From contig OZ244928.1 in assembly GCA_965221985.1 (NCBI GenBank), positions 2,046,001 through 2,110,000 of the forward strand: DNA of 64,000 bases. The letters are read 5' to 3'. The notes under the pieces were generated by a model that did not search any database, was not told the DNA's origin, and was given only the letters and a program-made list of their open reading frames with translations. Within the stretch, counting starts at the first letter, position 1; every line of letters starts with the position of its first letter. The position numbers and the translations under genes were made by a program. Source of the stretch: J054 sp965221985 (GTDB lineage: Bacteria; Pseudomonadota; Gammaproteobacteria; Steroidobacterales; GCA-2729495). This document shows positions 34,740 to 43,355 of this stretch, in pieces.

Positions 34740-36005
34740 ATGGCCGAGACATTGACGCAAAAGATTCTGGCGCGGGCAAGTGGGCACTCTGCCGTGACCC
34801 CCGGAGAAATTCTGACCTGCCGTGTGGATCTTGCACTGTTGCTAGATTCCGGTGGCCCGCGCCGGATATGGCCGCGCCTAAAGGAGCTAGGTGTGGGCGT
34901 CTGGGACCCCGAACGAATCGTACTGGCCACGGATCATTTTACGCCGGCGGTGGACGCGGAATCGGCCGCTATTTTGAAGTTAACGCGGGAGTTTGCCCAA
35001 GCATTCGGTATCCAGAAATTTCATGATATGCAAGGCATCGGCCACGTGGTCTTGGCCGAGCAGGGTTATCTGCAACCCGGAATGTTCGCCTGCGGTGGTG
35101 ATTCCCATTCCAGCATGGGCGGTGCGTTCGGATGTTTGATGATGGGTTTCGGCGCCATTGAAATGACCGGTGTTGTGGTGACGGGAGAGATTTGGATTCA
35201 GGTGCCTGACACCCTCCGCGTGAATTGGCGTGGCTCATTTGGTCCGGGCGTTGCGGCCAAGGACATCATGCTGTTTCTCTGCCGCGAGTTGGGTGTGGAC
35301 AATGCATCGCATGTGATCGAGTTCGGCGGGGATACCGTAGAGTCCATGTCCCTGGCCGAGCGCGGTGTGTTGTGCAACATGGCGGCGGAATTGGGCGCGG
35401 AGACCGGTGTGGTCGAAACCGATGAGCGAACTCTGCAGGCCTTGCGGGCAGCCGGCCGCGAGCCGGCTACTGATGCGTTGACTTGGACCAGTGATGGTGA
35501 TGCGACCTATGCGGCCGTGCGGGATTTTTCGGCTGCGAGCTTATCGCCACAGGTTGCCGCACCTCATTCTCCGGCGAATTCAGCGCCGGTGGAAGAGCAC
35601 GCCGGTCAGCGCGTTGATCAAGCCTATATTGGCGCATGTGTCGGGGCCAAGCATACGGATCTACAAATGGTGGCGAAGGTTTTACGAAACCGCCGCATCG
35701 CCCCCCACACGCGTTTGCTGGTCGCGCCGGCCTCGCAACAAGTCGTCATGGCGGCCACCGCGGATGGCACGCTAGAAACCATTTCCCAGGCAGGCGCTTA
35801 TTTACTGCCCACCGGTTGTGGTGCCTGCGCCGCTTTGGGTGCGGGCATTCTCGCGGAAAATGAAGTTTGTATTTCGTCGACGAACCGAAACTTCCGCGGC
35901 CGCATGGGTGCCAACTCCGCCGAAGTCTATTTAGCCTCCCCCTATACAGTGGCGGCGGCCGCCGTTGCTGGCAGTATCGTTGACCCCCGGGAGTACCTGG
36001 ATTGA
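34740..36005 (+). CDS. Aconitase-family hydratase large subunit (LeuC/DmdA-like)
   Basis: The protein has 421 aa, the size of LeuC, HacA and dimethylmaleate hydratase DmdA. The iron-sulfur ligands are visible as Cys300 (YIGACVG), Cys360 and Cys363 (TGCGAC). The GGDSHSSMGGAFGCLMMG block matches the aconitase family. The first cysteine motif is GACVGAK instead of the usual GSCTNxR of LeuC, so it is a diverged member. The small subunit overlaps its stop codon (TGATG), and a lyase gene follows. A leucine role is less likely because no leuA or leuB is nearby; hydration of a substituted maleate is a good alternative, by analogy with DmdAB. Confidence 0.8.
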   Translation: MAETLTQKILARASGHSAVTPGEILTCRVDLALLLDSGGPRRIWPRLKELGVGVWDPERIVLATDHFTPAVDAESAAILKLTREFAQAFGIQKFHDMQGIGHVVLAEQGYLQPGMFACGGDSHSSMGGAFGCLMMGFGAIEMTGVVVTGEIWIQVPDTLRVNWRGSFGPGVAAKDIMLFLCRELGVDNASHVIEFGGDTVESMSLAERGVLCNMAAELGAETGVVETDERTLQALRAAGREPATDALTWTSDGDATYAAVRDFSAASLSPQVAAPHSPANSAPVEEHAGQRVDQAYIGACVGAKHTDLQMVAKVLRNRRIAPHTRLLVAPASQQVVMAATADGTLETISQAGAYLLPTGCGACAALGAGILAENEVCISSTNRNFRGRMGANSAEVYLASPYTVAAAAVAGSIVDPREYLD

Positions 36006-36520
36006 TGCCTGCCACCGACGTAATCGAAGGTCGCGCCTGGGTGTTTGGCGATAACGTCAATACCGATGTAATGGCGCCTGGTCTTTACTTCAAGTCGAGT
36101 CTGTCTGTCATGGCCGAGCATTGTCTGGAAGCCCTAGATCCTGGCTTCGCTGGGGCAGTTCGTCCGGGCGATATTGTTGTGGGTGGCGCGAACTTTGGTG
36201 TGGGGTCGGCCCGCGAGCAAGCACCCATGGCCTTGCAGCATCTGGGCGTCGGCGCCCTGCTGGCAAAATCCTATGGCCGGATTTTTTATCGCAATGCTCT
36301 AAATTTTGGGATTCCCGCCTTGTTATTTCAGCGTACAGACGAGATTCAGACCGGGGACCAATTGTTGATCACGCCGAGTACCGGCCAAGTGCGCAATCTG
36401 AGTCGCGACAGGGATTATGCAAGCGCGGGCTTACCGGCGCATTTATTGGACATGGTCAGGGCAGGCGGACTGATGCCTTTTTTGAAGCAGCGAATTGAAT
36501 CGGGAGAACTCAAACCATGA
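36005..36520 (+). CDS. Aconitase-family hydratase small subunit (LeuD/DmdB-like)
   Basis: The protein has 171 aa from the ATG at 36005. It has the swivel-domain pattern: GDNVNTDVMAPG near residue 18, and ANFGVGSAREQAPMAL, equivalent to the GSSREHAP block of LeuD. It joins the large subunit to complete the iron-sulfur hydratase. Length and motif resemble the archaeal and anaerobe small subunits (HacB/DmdB) more than E. coli LeuD. ATG overlaps the upstream TGA, and the downstream gene overlaps by 4 bases. Confidence 0.82.
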   Translation: MPATDVIEGRAWVFGDNVNTDVMAPGLYFKSSLSVMAEHCLEALDPGFAGAVRPGDIVVGGANFGVGSAREQAPMALQHLGVGALLAKSYGRIFYRNALNFGIPALLFQRTDEIQTGDQLLITPSTGQVRNLSRDRDYASAGLPAHLLDMVRAGGLMPFLKQRIESGELKP

Positions 36521-37404
36521 GCACCGCCGCCAAACTTAGGCAATTACTCGCGGAAGATCGACCGATCACCGCGCCGGGTTGCTATGACGCCTTGACGGCT
36601 TTGTTGATCGAGCAAGCGGGATTCGACTGTGCTTATCTGGGCGGCGCAAGCGTGGCATTCACGAAACTGGGCCGGCCTGATATCGGCTTGGTGAGCATGA
36701 GTGAAATGCTGGATGTCATCAGTCATATTAGCGAACGGGTGCATATTCCGCTGATCGTGGATGCCGACAATGGTTTTGGCAACGCCTTAAATGTGCAGCG
36801 CACCGTCAGAGAGTACGAACGCGCCGGCGCGGCCGCCGTTCAAATAGAAGACCAGACCCTGCCCAAACGCTGTGGTCATCTACCCGGCAAGAGCCTGATT
36901 TCGAAAGCGGAAATGCTGGGCAAGATTCGCGCCGCGCTGGATGCCCGGCACAATGAGCAGACGGTGATTATCGCGCGCACGGATGCGATTTCCGTTGACG
37001 GCATTGACGAAGCCCTGGATCGTGCCGCGGCTTATGCCGATGCCGGGGCCGACCTACTGTTCGTGGAGTCACCGCGAAATCTGTCGGAGCTCGGTCGAGT
37101 TGGCAGCGAGCTGGCGGCGAAAGTGCCGCTGCTGGCCAATATGGTCGAGGGCGGGCTGACGCCTGTGCTGCCCGTGGATGAATTGGCACAGCTGGGATTT
37201 CGCTTGGTTATTTTCCCCGGTGCCATGGTGCGCATTATTAGCCATGCGGCCCAAGAGTACCTGGGGACTTTAAAGAGAGACGGGAGTACATTGGCGGTTC
37301 TCGACCGTATGAATGATTTTGCAGGCATCAACGCGGTCATCGGGACGGACGATCTACTAGAACGCGGTGAACAATATGCCGAACATTCGTCGAGTCCGGG
37401 CTGA
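36517..37404 (+). CDS. Isocitrate lyase/PEP mutase superfamily lyase
   Basis: The protein has 295 aa. It has the superfamily's magnesium site DADNGFGN, the IED of strand 5, and the catalytic loop KRCGHLPGK with the Cys typical of lyases (methylisocitrate lyase, dimethylmalate lyase). PEP mutase has EDKxxxKxNS at this site instead, so this is a C-C lyase, not a mutase. Overlapping the small hydratase subunit by 4 bases (ATGA), it probably splits the hydrated product into pyruvate plus a second acid. 2,3-Dimethylmalate lyase is the closest analogy in gene order; the actual substrate is not known. Confidence 0.83.
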   Translation: MSTAAKLRQLLAEDRPITAPGCYDALTALLIEQAGFDCAYLGGASVAFTKLGRPDIGLVSMSEMLDVISHISERVHIPLIVDADNGFGNALNVQRTVREYERAGAAAVQIEDQTLPKRCGHLPGKSLISKAEMLGKIRAALDARHNEQTVIIARTDAISVDGIDEALDRAAAYADAGADLLFVESPRNLSELGRVGSELAAKVPLLANMVEGGLTPVLPVDELAQLGFRLVIFPGAMVRIISHAAQEYLGTLKRDGSTLAVLDRMNDFAGINAVIGTDDLLERGEQYAEHSSSPG

Positions 37405-37542
37405 GTTAGCGGACACCGCTTGCGGCTGGCAAAGGGACGGGGGATGATTTCTTCTTCGCAGGGGCGATTGGCGATGGCTAGTCTGCGGTATCGCCCTAAT
37501 GGGAATATGCAAATTATTCACCATATAAACAAATACTAATGG

Positions 37543-38334
37543 ATGATTAATAAGTTGATTTCTAGTTTAAAGCTTGCCGATACTGAGCCCCTAAGCGCTG
37601 CACAAATCGAACGGTTTCGGCGTCTGGGTTACCTGGTCGTGCCCGGCCTATTCACTGCCCAGGAGGCAAGCGAGTTGCGCGACTGGGCGGAAGAGGTGCA
37701 AAGCTGGCCCGAGCGCCGGGGTGGCGCTTGGATGTATTTTGAGGAGACGGCCGACGGCCAGCGGCAACTCAATCGCATGGAACGCATCGTGGCGCACCAC
37801 GCCGGTTTTGCGGGTGTGGCCGCCGATGTTCGCACCTTGGGCGCTTGTGGGCAGTTATTTGGCGAAGCGGCGCTGCTCTTTAAAGACAAAATCAACTTCA
37901 AATTGCCCGGCGGTGGTGGCTTCGAAGCCCATCAAGATGTTCAGGCAGGTTGGGCGCGTTATGGGCAGTTACATATCACTGCCTTGGTCACCATTGATCC
38001 GGCCACGAAGTCGAACGGCTGTTTGGAAATGGCCAGTGGGCTGCATGATCGTGGCTTGATTGGCAGTGAGTGGAAACCCTTGTCTGACGATGACCTCGCG
38101 GGTGCCAAGTTCGAATCCATCGAGGCCGAGCCGGGTGATATGGTGTTTTTTGACTCCTTCGCACCGCATCGTTCCGGGCCCAACCGAAGCGGTGAGAAAC
38201 GCCGCGTGTTGTATTTGACCTACGGTAAGTCTTCCGATGGTGATCAGCTCGAACGTTATTACGCGGACAAGTTCGCCAGCTATCCACCGGACATTGAGCG
38301 CGAAACCGGCAAAGATTACCGCTACAAGGTTTGA
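37543..38334 (+). CDS. PhyH-family Fe(II)/2-oxoglutarate dioxygenase
   Basis: The protein has 263 aa. The iron ligands are H130 and D132 (EAHQDVQ) and H209 (APHRSG), with arginines after it for 2-oxoglutarate. This matches the phytanoyl-CoA dioxygenase (PhyH) family, which includes the AEP hydroxylase PhnY. The gene lies 19 bases upstream of PEP mutase, so hydroxylation of AEP or a related phosphonate is a reasonable guess. The ATG has no clear ribosome site; TATAAA at 37524-37529 is a candidate -10 that would give an almost leaderless message. Confidence 0.82.
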   Translation: MINKLISSLKLADTEPLSAAQIERFRRLGYLVVPGLFTAQEASELRDWAEEVQSWPERRGGAWMYFEETADGQRQLNRMERIVAHHAGFAGVAADVRTLGACGQLFGEAALLFKDKINFKLPGGGGFEAHQDVQAGWARYGQLHITALVTIDPATKSNGCLEMASGLHDRGLIGSEWKPLSDDDLAGAKFESIEAEPGDMVFFDSFAPHRSGPNRSGEKRRVLYLTYGKSSDGDQLERYYADKFASYPPDIERETGKDYRYKV

Positions 38335-38353
38335 AGCCTGCGGGCCAGTTTGT

Positions 38354-40009
38354 ATGAGCGCCAACGTAGATGCCGCCGCCACCGAAGTTCTGCCGAAGAC
38401 CACGGCATTTCGTCGCCTGCTCAACAGTCCGCAGCTGGAGTTCCTATTAGAGGCGCACAACGGCATCACTGCCCGCATTGCCCAAGAGGCGGGCTTTAGG
38501 GCCATTTGGGCGGGCGGCTTGTGCATGTCCGCGCAGTTTGGTGTGCGCGATAGCAATGAAGCCAGTTGGACCCAGGTATTGGAAATGCTGGAGTTCATGG
38601 CCGATGCTACCAGCGTGCCGATACTCCTCGACGGCGATACCGGCTACGGCAACTTTAACAATGTCCGTCGCCTGGTGAAGAAACTGGAGCAGCGTCGCAT
38701 TGCCGCGGTTTGTATTGAGGACAAGCTCTATCCCAAGACCAATAGTTTCATCGACGGCAACAAGCAGCAACTGGCCGAGATCGATGAGTTTTGTAGCCGT
38801 ATTAAGGCGGGTAAAGATGCTCAGTCGGATGACGATTTTTGCATCATTACGCGGGTTGAGGCGTTTATCGCGGGTTGGGGTCTGGACGAAGCGCTGAAGC
38901 GTGCCGAGGCTTACCATGCAGCGGGCGCTGATGGCATCTTGATTCACAGTGCGTTGGCCAACCCCTCGGAAGTGCTCGCTTTCAAGCGTGAGTGGGCAGA
39001 TCGCTCGCCCGTGGTTATCGTGCCGACGAAATATTACTCGACACCCACGGATGTTTTTCGCGAGGCGGGGTTTTCCATCGCCATCTGGGCAAACCATCTT
39101 CTGCGTGCCGCGATTCCCGCTTTGCAAGATTGCGCAGCTACTTTGTATCGCGAACAAAGTTTGCAGTCCGTGGAAGACCGCGTGGCCCCCGTAAAGGAAA
39201 TCTTTCGTTTGCAGGGGGCTTCGGAACTGCAGGCGGCCGAAGAACGTTACTTACCCAAACAGGCGCAGCGATCGAGCGCCATTATTCTCGCCGCATCGCG
39301 CGGCACAGCCTTGGGCGATCTGACGCGGACTCGGCCTAAGGCCATGGTGGAAGTTCGGGGTAAGCCCTTGCTAGGACATATCGTTTCGTCATACCACGGT
39401 GCCGGCATTAAGCAGATCCATGTCGTCACAGGTTTCGGCGCTGACGGTTTCGATTTGCCGTCACTAAACTACATTCACAACCCAGACTATGCCGAGACGG
39501 GCGAATTAGTGTCTCTGCATTGTGCGCTAGATGAAATCAAGGATGACGAATTTGATCTGTACCTGTCGTTCGGCGATGTGATTTTCAAGCGCTATATCGT
39601 TGATGGTTTGGCTGAGCCGGATGCTGACTTCGTCATTGCCGTGGATGCGGACTGGCAGGCGTCGGTAAACCGCAGTCGGGCCGCTGACTATGTCACCTGC
39701 AGCGAGCCCAATTCTCGGCACGCGTTCTATCATCCCGTTAGTTTGCAGCAGGCCGGTGAGGACATTGCCGATGACCAGCGGCACGGCGAGTGGACCAGTC
39801 ACTTACGCGTTGCCGCATCGGCCTTGCCGCGGTTTCGTGAGCGGGTCGCCGCCATGGCGCAAGATCCGGTGCATCGGCGGACGAAATTGCATCACTTATT
39901 GTCGGAACTGGTCGCGGCCGGAGAAACCATCCGCGTGGTATACACCACCGGGCATTGGTTGGATGTGGACAGTCTTGAGGACCTGGTGGCTGCTGGTAGT
40001 TTCGCATGA
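38354..40009 (+). CDS. aepX: Phosphoenolpyruvate mutase fused to a nucleotidyltransferase domain
   Basis: The protein has 551 aa from the ATG at 38354. Residues about 20-300 are PEP mutase (PepM), with the metal site DGDTGYGNFNN and the diagnostic EDKLYPKTNS at residues 122-131. It forms the C-P bond by turning PEP into phosphonopyruvate. From about residue 312 comes a nucleotidyltransferase domain (IILAASRGT..RPKAMVEV). The loop is LAASRGT, not LAAGxGT, so its activity is uncertain. Such fusions occur in phosphonate pathways. The longer open frame starting at 38237 overlaps the PhyH gene. ATGA couples it to the decarboxylase. Confidence 0.94.
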   Translation: MSANVDAAATEVLPKTTAFRRLLNSPQLEFLLEAHNGITARIAQEAGFRAIWAGGLCMSAQFGVRDSNEASWTQVLEMLEFMADATSVPILLDGDTGYGNFNNVRRLVKKLEQRRIAAVCIEDKLYPKTNSFIDGNKQQLAEIDEFCSRIKAGKDAQSDDDFCIITRVEAFIAGWGLDEALKRAEAYHAAGADGILIHSALANPSEVLAFKREWADRSPVVIVPTKYYSTPTDVFREAGFSIAIWANHLLRAAIPALQDCAATLYREQSLQSVEDRVAPVKEIFRLQGASELQAAEERYLPKQAQRSSAIILAASRGTALGDLTRTRPKAMVEVRGKPLLGHIVSSYHGAGIKQIHVVTGFGADGFDLPSLNYIHNPDYAETGELVSLHCALDEIKDDEFDLYLSFGDVIFKRYIVDGLAEPDADFVIAVDADWQASVNRSRAADYVTCSEPNSRHAFYHPVSLQQAGEDIADDQRHGEWTSHLRVAASALPRFRERVAAMAQDPVHRRTKLHHLLSELVAAGETIRVVYTTGHWLDVDSLEDLVAAGSFA

Positions 40010-41139
40010 TTGCCGCCGAGTCTTTTATTCGCGCCGCGCAAAACAGCGGCTTTAGTCTTTACGCGGGCGTGCCCTGTTCTTATCTGAAGCCCTTCATCAA
40101 TTACGTCATTGATGCGCAAGAATTGCGCTACATCGGCGCGGCAAACGAAGGCGATGCGGTGGCCATCGCCGCCGGGGCATCGCTGGCCGGCCAAGGCGCG
40201 GTCGCCATGTTTCAAAATTCCGGTTTAGGCAATGCAGTCAATCCCTTGACGTCCCTGACCTGGACTTTCCGTATTCCAATTTTGTTGATCACGACTTTAC
40301 GGGGTGAGCCGGGTGGACCGGCCGACGAACCGCAGCACGAGCTGATGGGCCAGGTAACCACCCAAATGTTGGAAACCATGGAAATCCCCTGGGCGTATTT
40401 TCCGCGGGATGAAGAGCAAATTGAACCAAGTTTGGCCATGGCGCTGGAACATATGCGGCAAACGGGCCGGCCCTATGCGCTGGTCATGCGCAAGGGCAGT
40501 GTCGCGCCGGTTACTCTAAAGTCCAGCCCCCCTGCGCGCTGGCCTAATATCGCAACGCCGGCACCCCGCGCCGCCACGCATACGCGCGCGGCAATGCTGC
40601 GCGCTGTCCAGTCGGGGGCCTCGGATCAAGACATCATCGTTGCCACGACGGGTTACACCGGCCGGGAACTCTACGCTTGTGAAGATCGCGACAATCAGCT
40701 GTACATGGTGGGTTCCATGGGTTGCGCGGGCAGTTTTGGATTCGGTTTGGCGGCGGCCTTGCCCAAGCGGCGCATCGTCGTGCTAGACGGAGACGGTGCG
40801 GCCCTGATGCGTTTAGGTGCCTTTGCAACCTTAGGGTATGAGCAACCACCCAACATGCTGCATGTTTTGTTGGACAACGGCGTCCACGAGTCCACCGGCG
40901 GCCAGGCCACGGTTTCGCCTTCGGTGGATTTCACGGCGGTGGCCAGCGCTTGTGGTTATCCTCGAGTTGACCGTGTTACGACACCGGAAGAACTCGAGGC
41001 TGTTCTTACTGATCGTGATGCCGGTTTGCGATTGGTGCATGTGCCTATCGAACGCGGCGTGCCGGATGATTTACCTCGGCCGAGCGTGACGCCCGTCGAC
41101 GTGGCGGCGCGGCTCAGGGCGCAAATTTTGGCTGGCTGA
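40006..41139 (+). CDS. aepY: Phosphonopyruvate decarboxylase (TPP-dependent)
   Basis: The protein has 377 aa, the length of Ppd. The N-terminal pyrimidine-binding half contains PCSYLKPFIN and NEGDAVAIAAGASLAG, the C-terminal half the TPP motif GDGAALMRLGAFATL...NG. It decarboxylates phosphonopyruvate to phosphonoacetaldehyde, which pulls the unfavourable mutase reaction forward. ATGA overlaps the stop of pepM. The pairing with pepM makes the assignment firm. Confidence 0.95.
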   Translation: MIAAESFIRAAQNSGFSLYAGVPCSYLKPFINYVIDAQELRYIGAANEGDAVAIAAGASLAGQGAVAMFQNSGLGNAVNPLTSLTWTFRIPILLITTLRGEPGGPADEPQHELMGQVTTQMLETMEIPWAYFPRDEEQIEPSLAMALEHMRQTGRPYALVMRKGSVAPVTLKSSPPARWPNIATPAPRAATHTRAAMLRAVQSGASDQDIIVATTGYTGRELYACEDRDNQLYMVGSMGCAGSFGFGLAAALPKRRIVVLDGDGAALMRLGAFATLGYEQPPNMLHVLLDNGVHESTGGQATVSPSVDFTAVASACGYPRVDRVTTPEELEAVLTDRDAGLRLVHVPIERGVPDDLPRPSVTPVDVAARLRAQILAG

Positions 41140-41145
41140 ATACGA

Positions 41146-42234
41146 ATGCAACAGCGCACTATCTTGCTAAATCCCGGTCCGGTCACCTTGACCCCACGCG
41201 TGCGCGCGGCGCTAACTTCGGGCGATTGGTGTCACCGTGAGTCGGAATTCGCCGCCCTCACGCAAACCATCAATCGAGAAATCGCCGGCGTTTACGATGA
41301 CTTGGCCGGGGATTATGAGAGCGTCATGCTGACCGGCTCAGGTACCGCCGCTGTAGAGGCCATGCTAAGCAGTTTTGCACCGCTAAGCGGTGGCACACTA
41401 GTTGCCGCCAATGGTGTTTATGGTGAACGGATGGCAAGCATTCTTGCTACGCAAAACAAACCCCATGAAGTACATCGCCAGGACTGGTTAGAGCCCCTGA
41501 ATGTTGCGAGCCTCGAGGCCTGTCTGGATGCACATCCCGAGCTCACGCACCTAGCGACGGTGCATCACGAAACCACTACCGGCCGGCTTAACGATTTGGA
41601 TGCCGTGGCTGCAGTTTGCCGGGAGCGGGGGCTGCACTTATTGTTGGACGGGGTGAGTAGCTTCGGTGCCGAGGCTTTACAGGGTGTAGCCTGGAATTTA
41701 TTAGCCGTGGCCGCCACGGCGAATAAGTGTTTGCATGCCGTACCCGGTTTGTCATTTGTTTTGGCCCAGCATCGCGCCTGGCAGGAACCGCCACCCTCGG
41801 CTAGCAGTGTGTACCTGAATCTGCACAACTACTATGCGGGTCAACACGGTGACGGTTTTTCGCCCTTCACCCAAGCGGTACAAATCGCATTTGCCTTGCG
41901 TGAAGCCCTGGCCGAGCTTGATGAAGCTGGAGGATGGGTCGAGCGGCGGGCCCTCTATAGAGTCCGCGCTGAACTCGTTCATGGAACCCTGCGAGATCAC
42001 AATGTATCGACGCTATTAGATCCTAAAGACTATTCCTCGGTTCTTTGGTCCTATGAGTTGCCGCGGCCGGGAAGCTATGCCGAAATTCACGACGCGCTGA
42101 AAATGGCGGGTTTCGTCATTTACGCGGGCCAAGCGGAGCTGGCCAAGCGCGTTTTTCGCATCGCGCATATGGGCGATATACGCCGCGATGATCTGGAGAA
42201 CTTGCGCTTGACTTTGCAGCGCGTGTTTGGATGA
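41146..42234 (+). CDS. 2-Aminoethylphosphonate-pyruvate transaminase
   Basis: The protein has 362 aa, a class V PLP aminotransferase. The start ILLNPGPVTLTPRVRAAL, the cofactor aspartate in LLLDGVSSFGAE, and the PLP lysine K194 in ANKCLHAVPG match the AEP transaminase (PhnW) family. In a pepM-ppd context it works in the synthetic direction and makes AEP from phosphonoacetaldehyde. It begins 7 bases after ppd and overlaps the next gene by 4 bases. No phosphonatase (PhnX) is present, which argues against a catabolic role. Confidence 0.92.
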   Translation: MQQRTILLNPGPVTLTPRVRAALTSGDWCHRESEFAALTQTINREIAGVYDDLAGDYESVMLTGSGTAAVEAMLSSFAPLSGGTLVAANGVYGERMASILATQNKPHEVHRQDWLEPLNVASLEACLDAHPELTHLATVHHETTTGRLNDLDAVAAVCRERGLHLLLDGVSSFGAEALQGVAWNLLAVAATANKCLHAVPGLSFVLAQHRAWQEPPPSASSVYLNLHNYYAGQHGDGFSPFTQAVQIAFALREALAELDEAGGWVERRALYRVRAELVHGTLRDHNVSTLLDPKDYSSVLWSYELPRPGSYAEIHDALKMAGFVIYAGQAELAKRVFRIAHMGDIRRDDLENLRLTLQRVFG

Positions 42235-42986
42235 CGGCGGCGGTTGCACAAGCGGTTATTCTAGCCGCGGGAATGGGGACTCGCTTGCGCGGTGAACTGC
42301 AGGATCGCCCCAAGGGTTTTTTGGCCCTCGGGGACAAGCCCATTGTTGAAGAATCCATCGACCGCTTGTTCGCTGCCGGAGTGAATGAAGTCGTGATCGT
42401 CACCGGCCATTGCGCCGATTTCTATGAAGAGCTCGCCGCAGGGGATGGCCGTGTGCGTACCTTGCACAATTGGCGATATCGAGATTCCGGGAGTATGTAT
42501 TCGCTGTTCTGCGCGCGGGAAGCGGTGGCGGGCGACTATTTGTTGTTGGAGTCTGATCTTATTTATGAGCCTAGGGCACTGGAGACTTTGCTGGCCCAGC
42601 CGTCGCCGGATGCCATCTTGCTGTCGGGCCCGACGGGTGCGGGCGACGAGGTTTATGTGTCGGCGCCCCAGGGCCGTCTTGCGGATATGTCGAAGAACGC
42701 CAAGGCGCTTCAGCAGCCGCCGGCGGGGGAACTGGTCGGCATATCAAGGATTTCCGAGGCCTTATCGGCGGAGATGATGGCCATCGCGGCGGAGGCCTTT
42801 CGGGAGTCATTTTTCTTTGACTACGAGACTGATTGTCTCGTAGCGGCTGCGCAACAGCGGGATATCGCTTGTCCGGTCGTAGCCGATCTCGTCTGGTCTG
42901 AAATCGACGACCCGGCGCATCTGGCGCGGGCCAGAGCTGAGATCTATCCTGAGATTCTCCGGCGCACGGCTCATGGCAATGATTAG
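42231..42986 (+). CDS. pntC: AEP cytidylyltransferase, PntC/LicC-like
   Basis: The protein has 251 aa, a nucleotidyltransferase fold with AVILAAGMGTRLRGELQDRPKGF, then IVTGH, and the block RDSGSMYSLFCA followed by LLLESDLIYE. The last two are typical of the LicC/PntC group, which link CTP to phosphocholine or to AEP. After AEP transaminase, CMP-AEP is the expected product. An ATGA overlap ties it to the transaminase gene. This is the second nucleotidyltransferase in the operon, besides the one fused to PepM. Confidence 0.88.
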   Translation: MTAAVAQAVILAAGMGTRLRGELQDRPKGFLALGDKPIVEESIDRLFAAGVNEVVIVTGHCADFYEELAAGDGRVRTLHNWRYRDSGSMYSLFCAREAVAGDYLLLESDLIYEPRALETLLAQPSPDAILLSGPTGAGDEVYVSAPQGRLADMSKNAKALQQPPAGELVGISRISEALSAEMMAIAAEAFRESFFFDYETDCLVAAAQQRDIACPVVADLVWSEIDDPAHLARARAEIYPEILRRTAHGND

Positions 42987-43049
42987 CCGGTGCCCGTCCT
43001 TGCCGTTCGCTTGCGCCATGCCGGCATAGATGGTATCTAGCGAGCCCAT

Positions 43050-43319
43050 ATGAACGTGAAAACTCTGCTACTGCTCATCGCCATGGTCGGCTTTTCAGCG
43101 CCGGCCTGGGCTTATCTGGATCCCAGCACCGGCAGCATGATCGTGTCTGCCATCGTGGGTATATTCGCGACGCTGGGTTTGGCGATCAAGACCTACTGGT
43201 ACAAATTGAAATCCCTATTTCGTCGTGACGCCGGCGATACCCCCTCGGCGGATCAGCAGCGCGATGCCGCACCGAAAGCGCCGGCTGAACAAGATCCCAC
43301 CCAGCGACCCGCCTCCTAG
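43050..43319 (+). CDS. Small membrane protein with YLDPSTGS motif
   Basis: The protein has 89 aa. A signal-like first helix (MNVKTLLLLIAMVGFSAPAWA) is followed by YLDPSTGSMIVSAIVGIFAT, a second membrane helix, then a basic IKTYWYKLKSLFRR stretch and a Pro/Ala/Asp-rich tail. Small proteins with YLDPGTGS next to surface-polymer genes are widespread, but their function is unknown. It sits between pntC and the TagB-like gene in the same direction. It may be a scaffold for membrane-bound transferases, which is a guess. Confidence 0.82.
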   Translation: MNVKTLLLLIAMVGFSAPAWAYLDPSTGSMIVSAIVGIFATLGLAIKTYWYKLKSLFRRDAGDTPSADQQRDAAPKAPAEQDPTQRPAS

Positions 43320-43355
43320 ATTCGGCGGCGCGTCGCAACGCAGTGAGAGTCATCC

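Noticed and set aside
38447..39157. A 236-codon minus-strand frame in the PEP mutase gene
   Set aside because: Antisense to the mutase motif region; mirror-frame composition.
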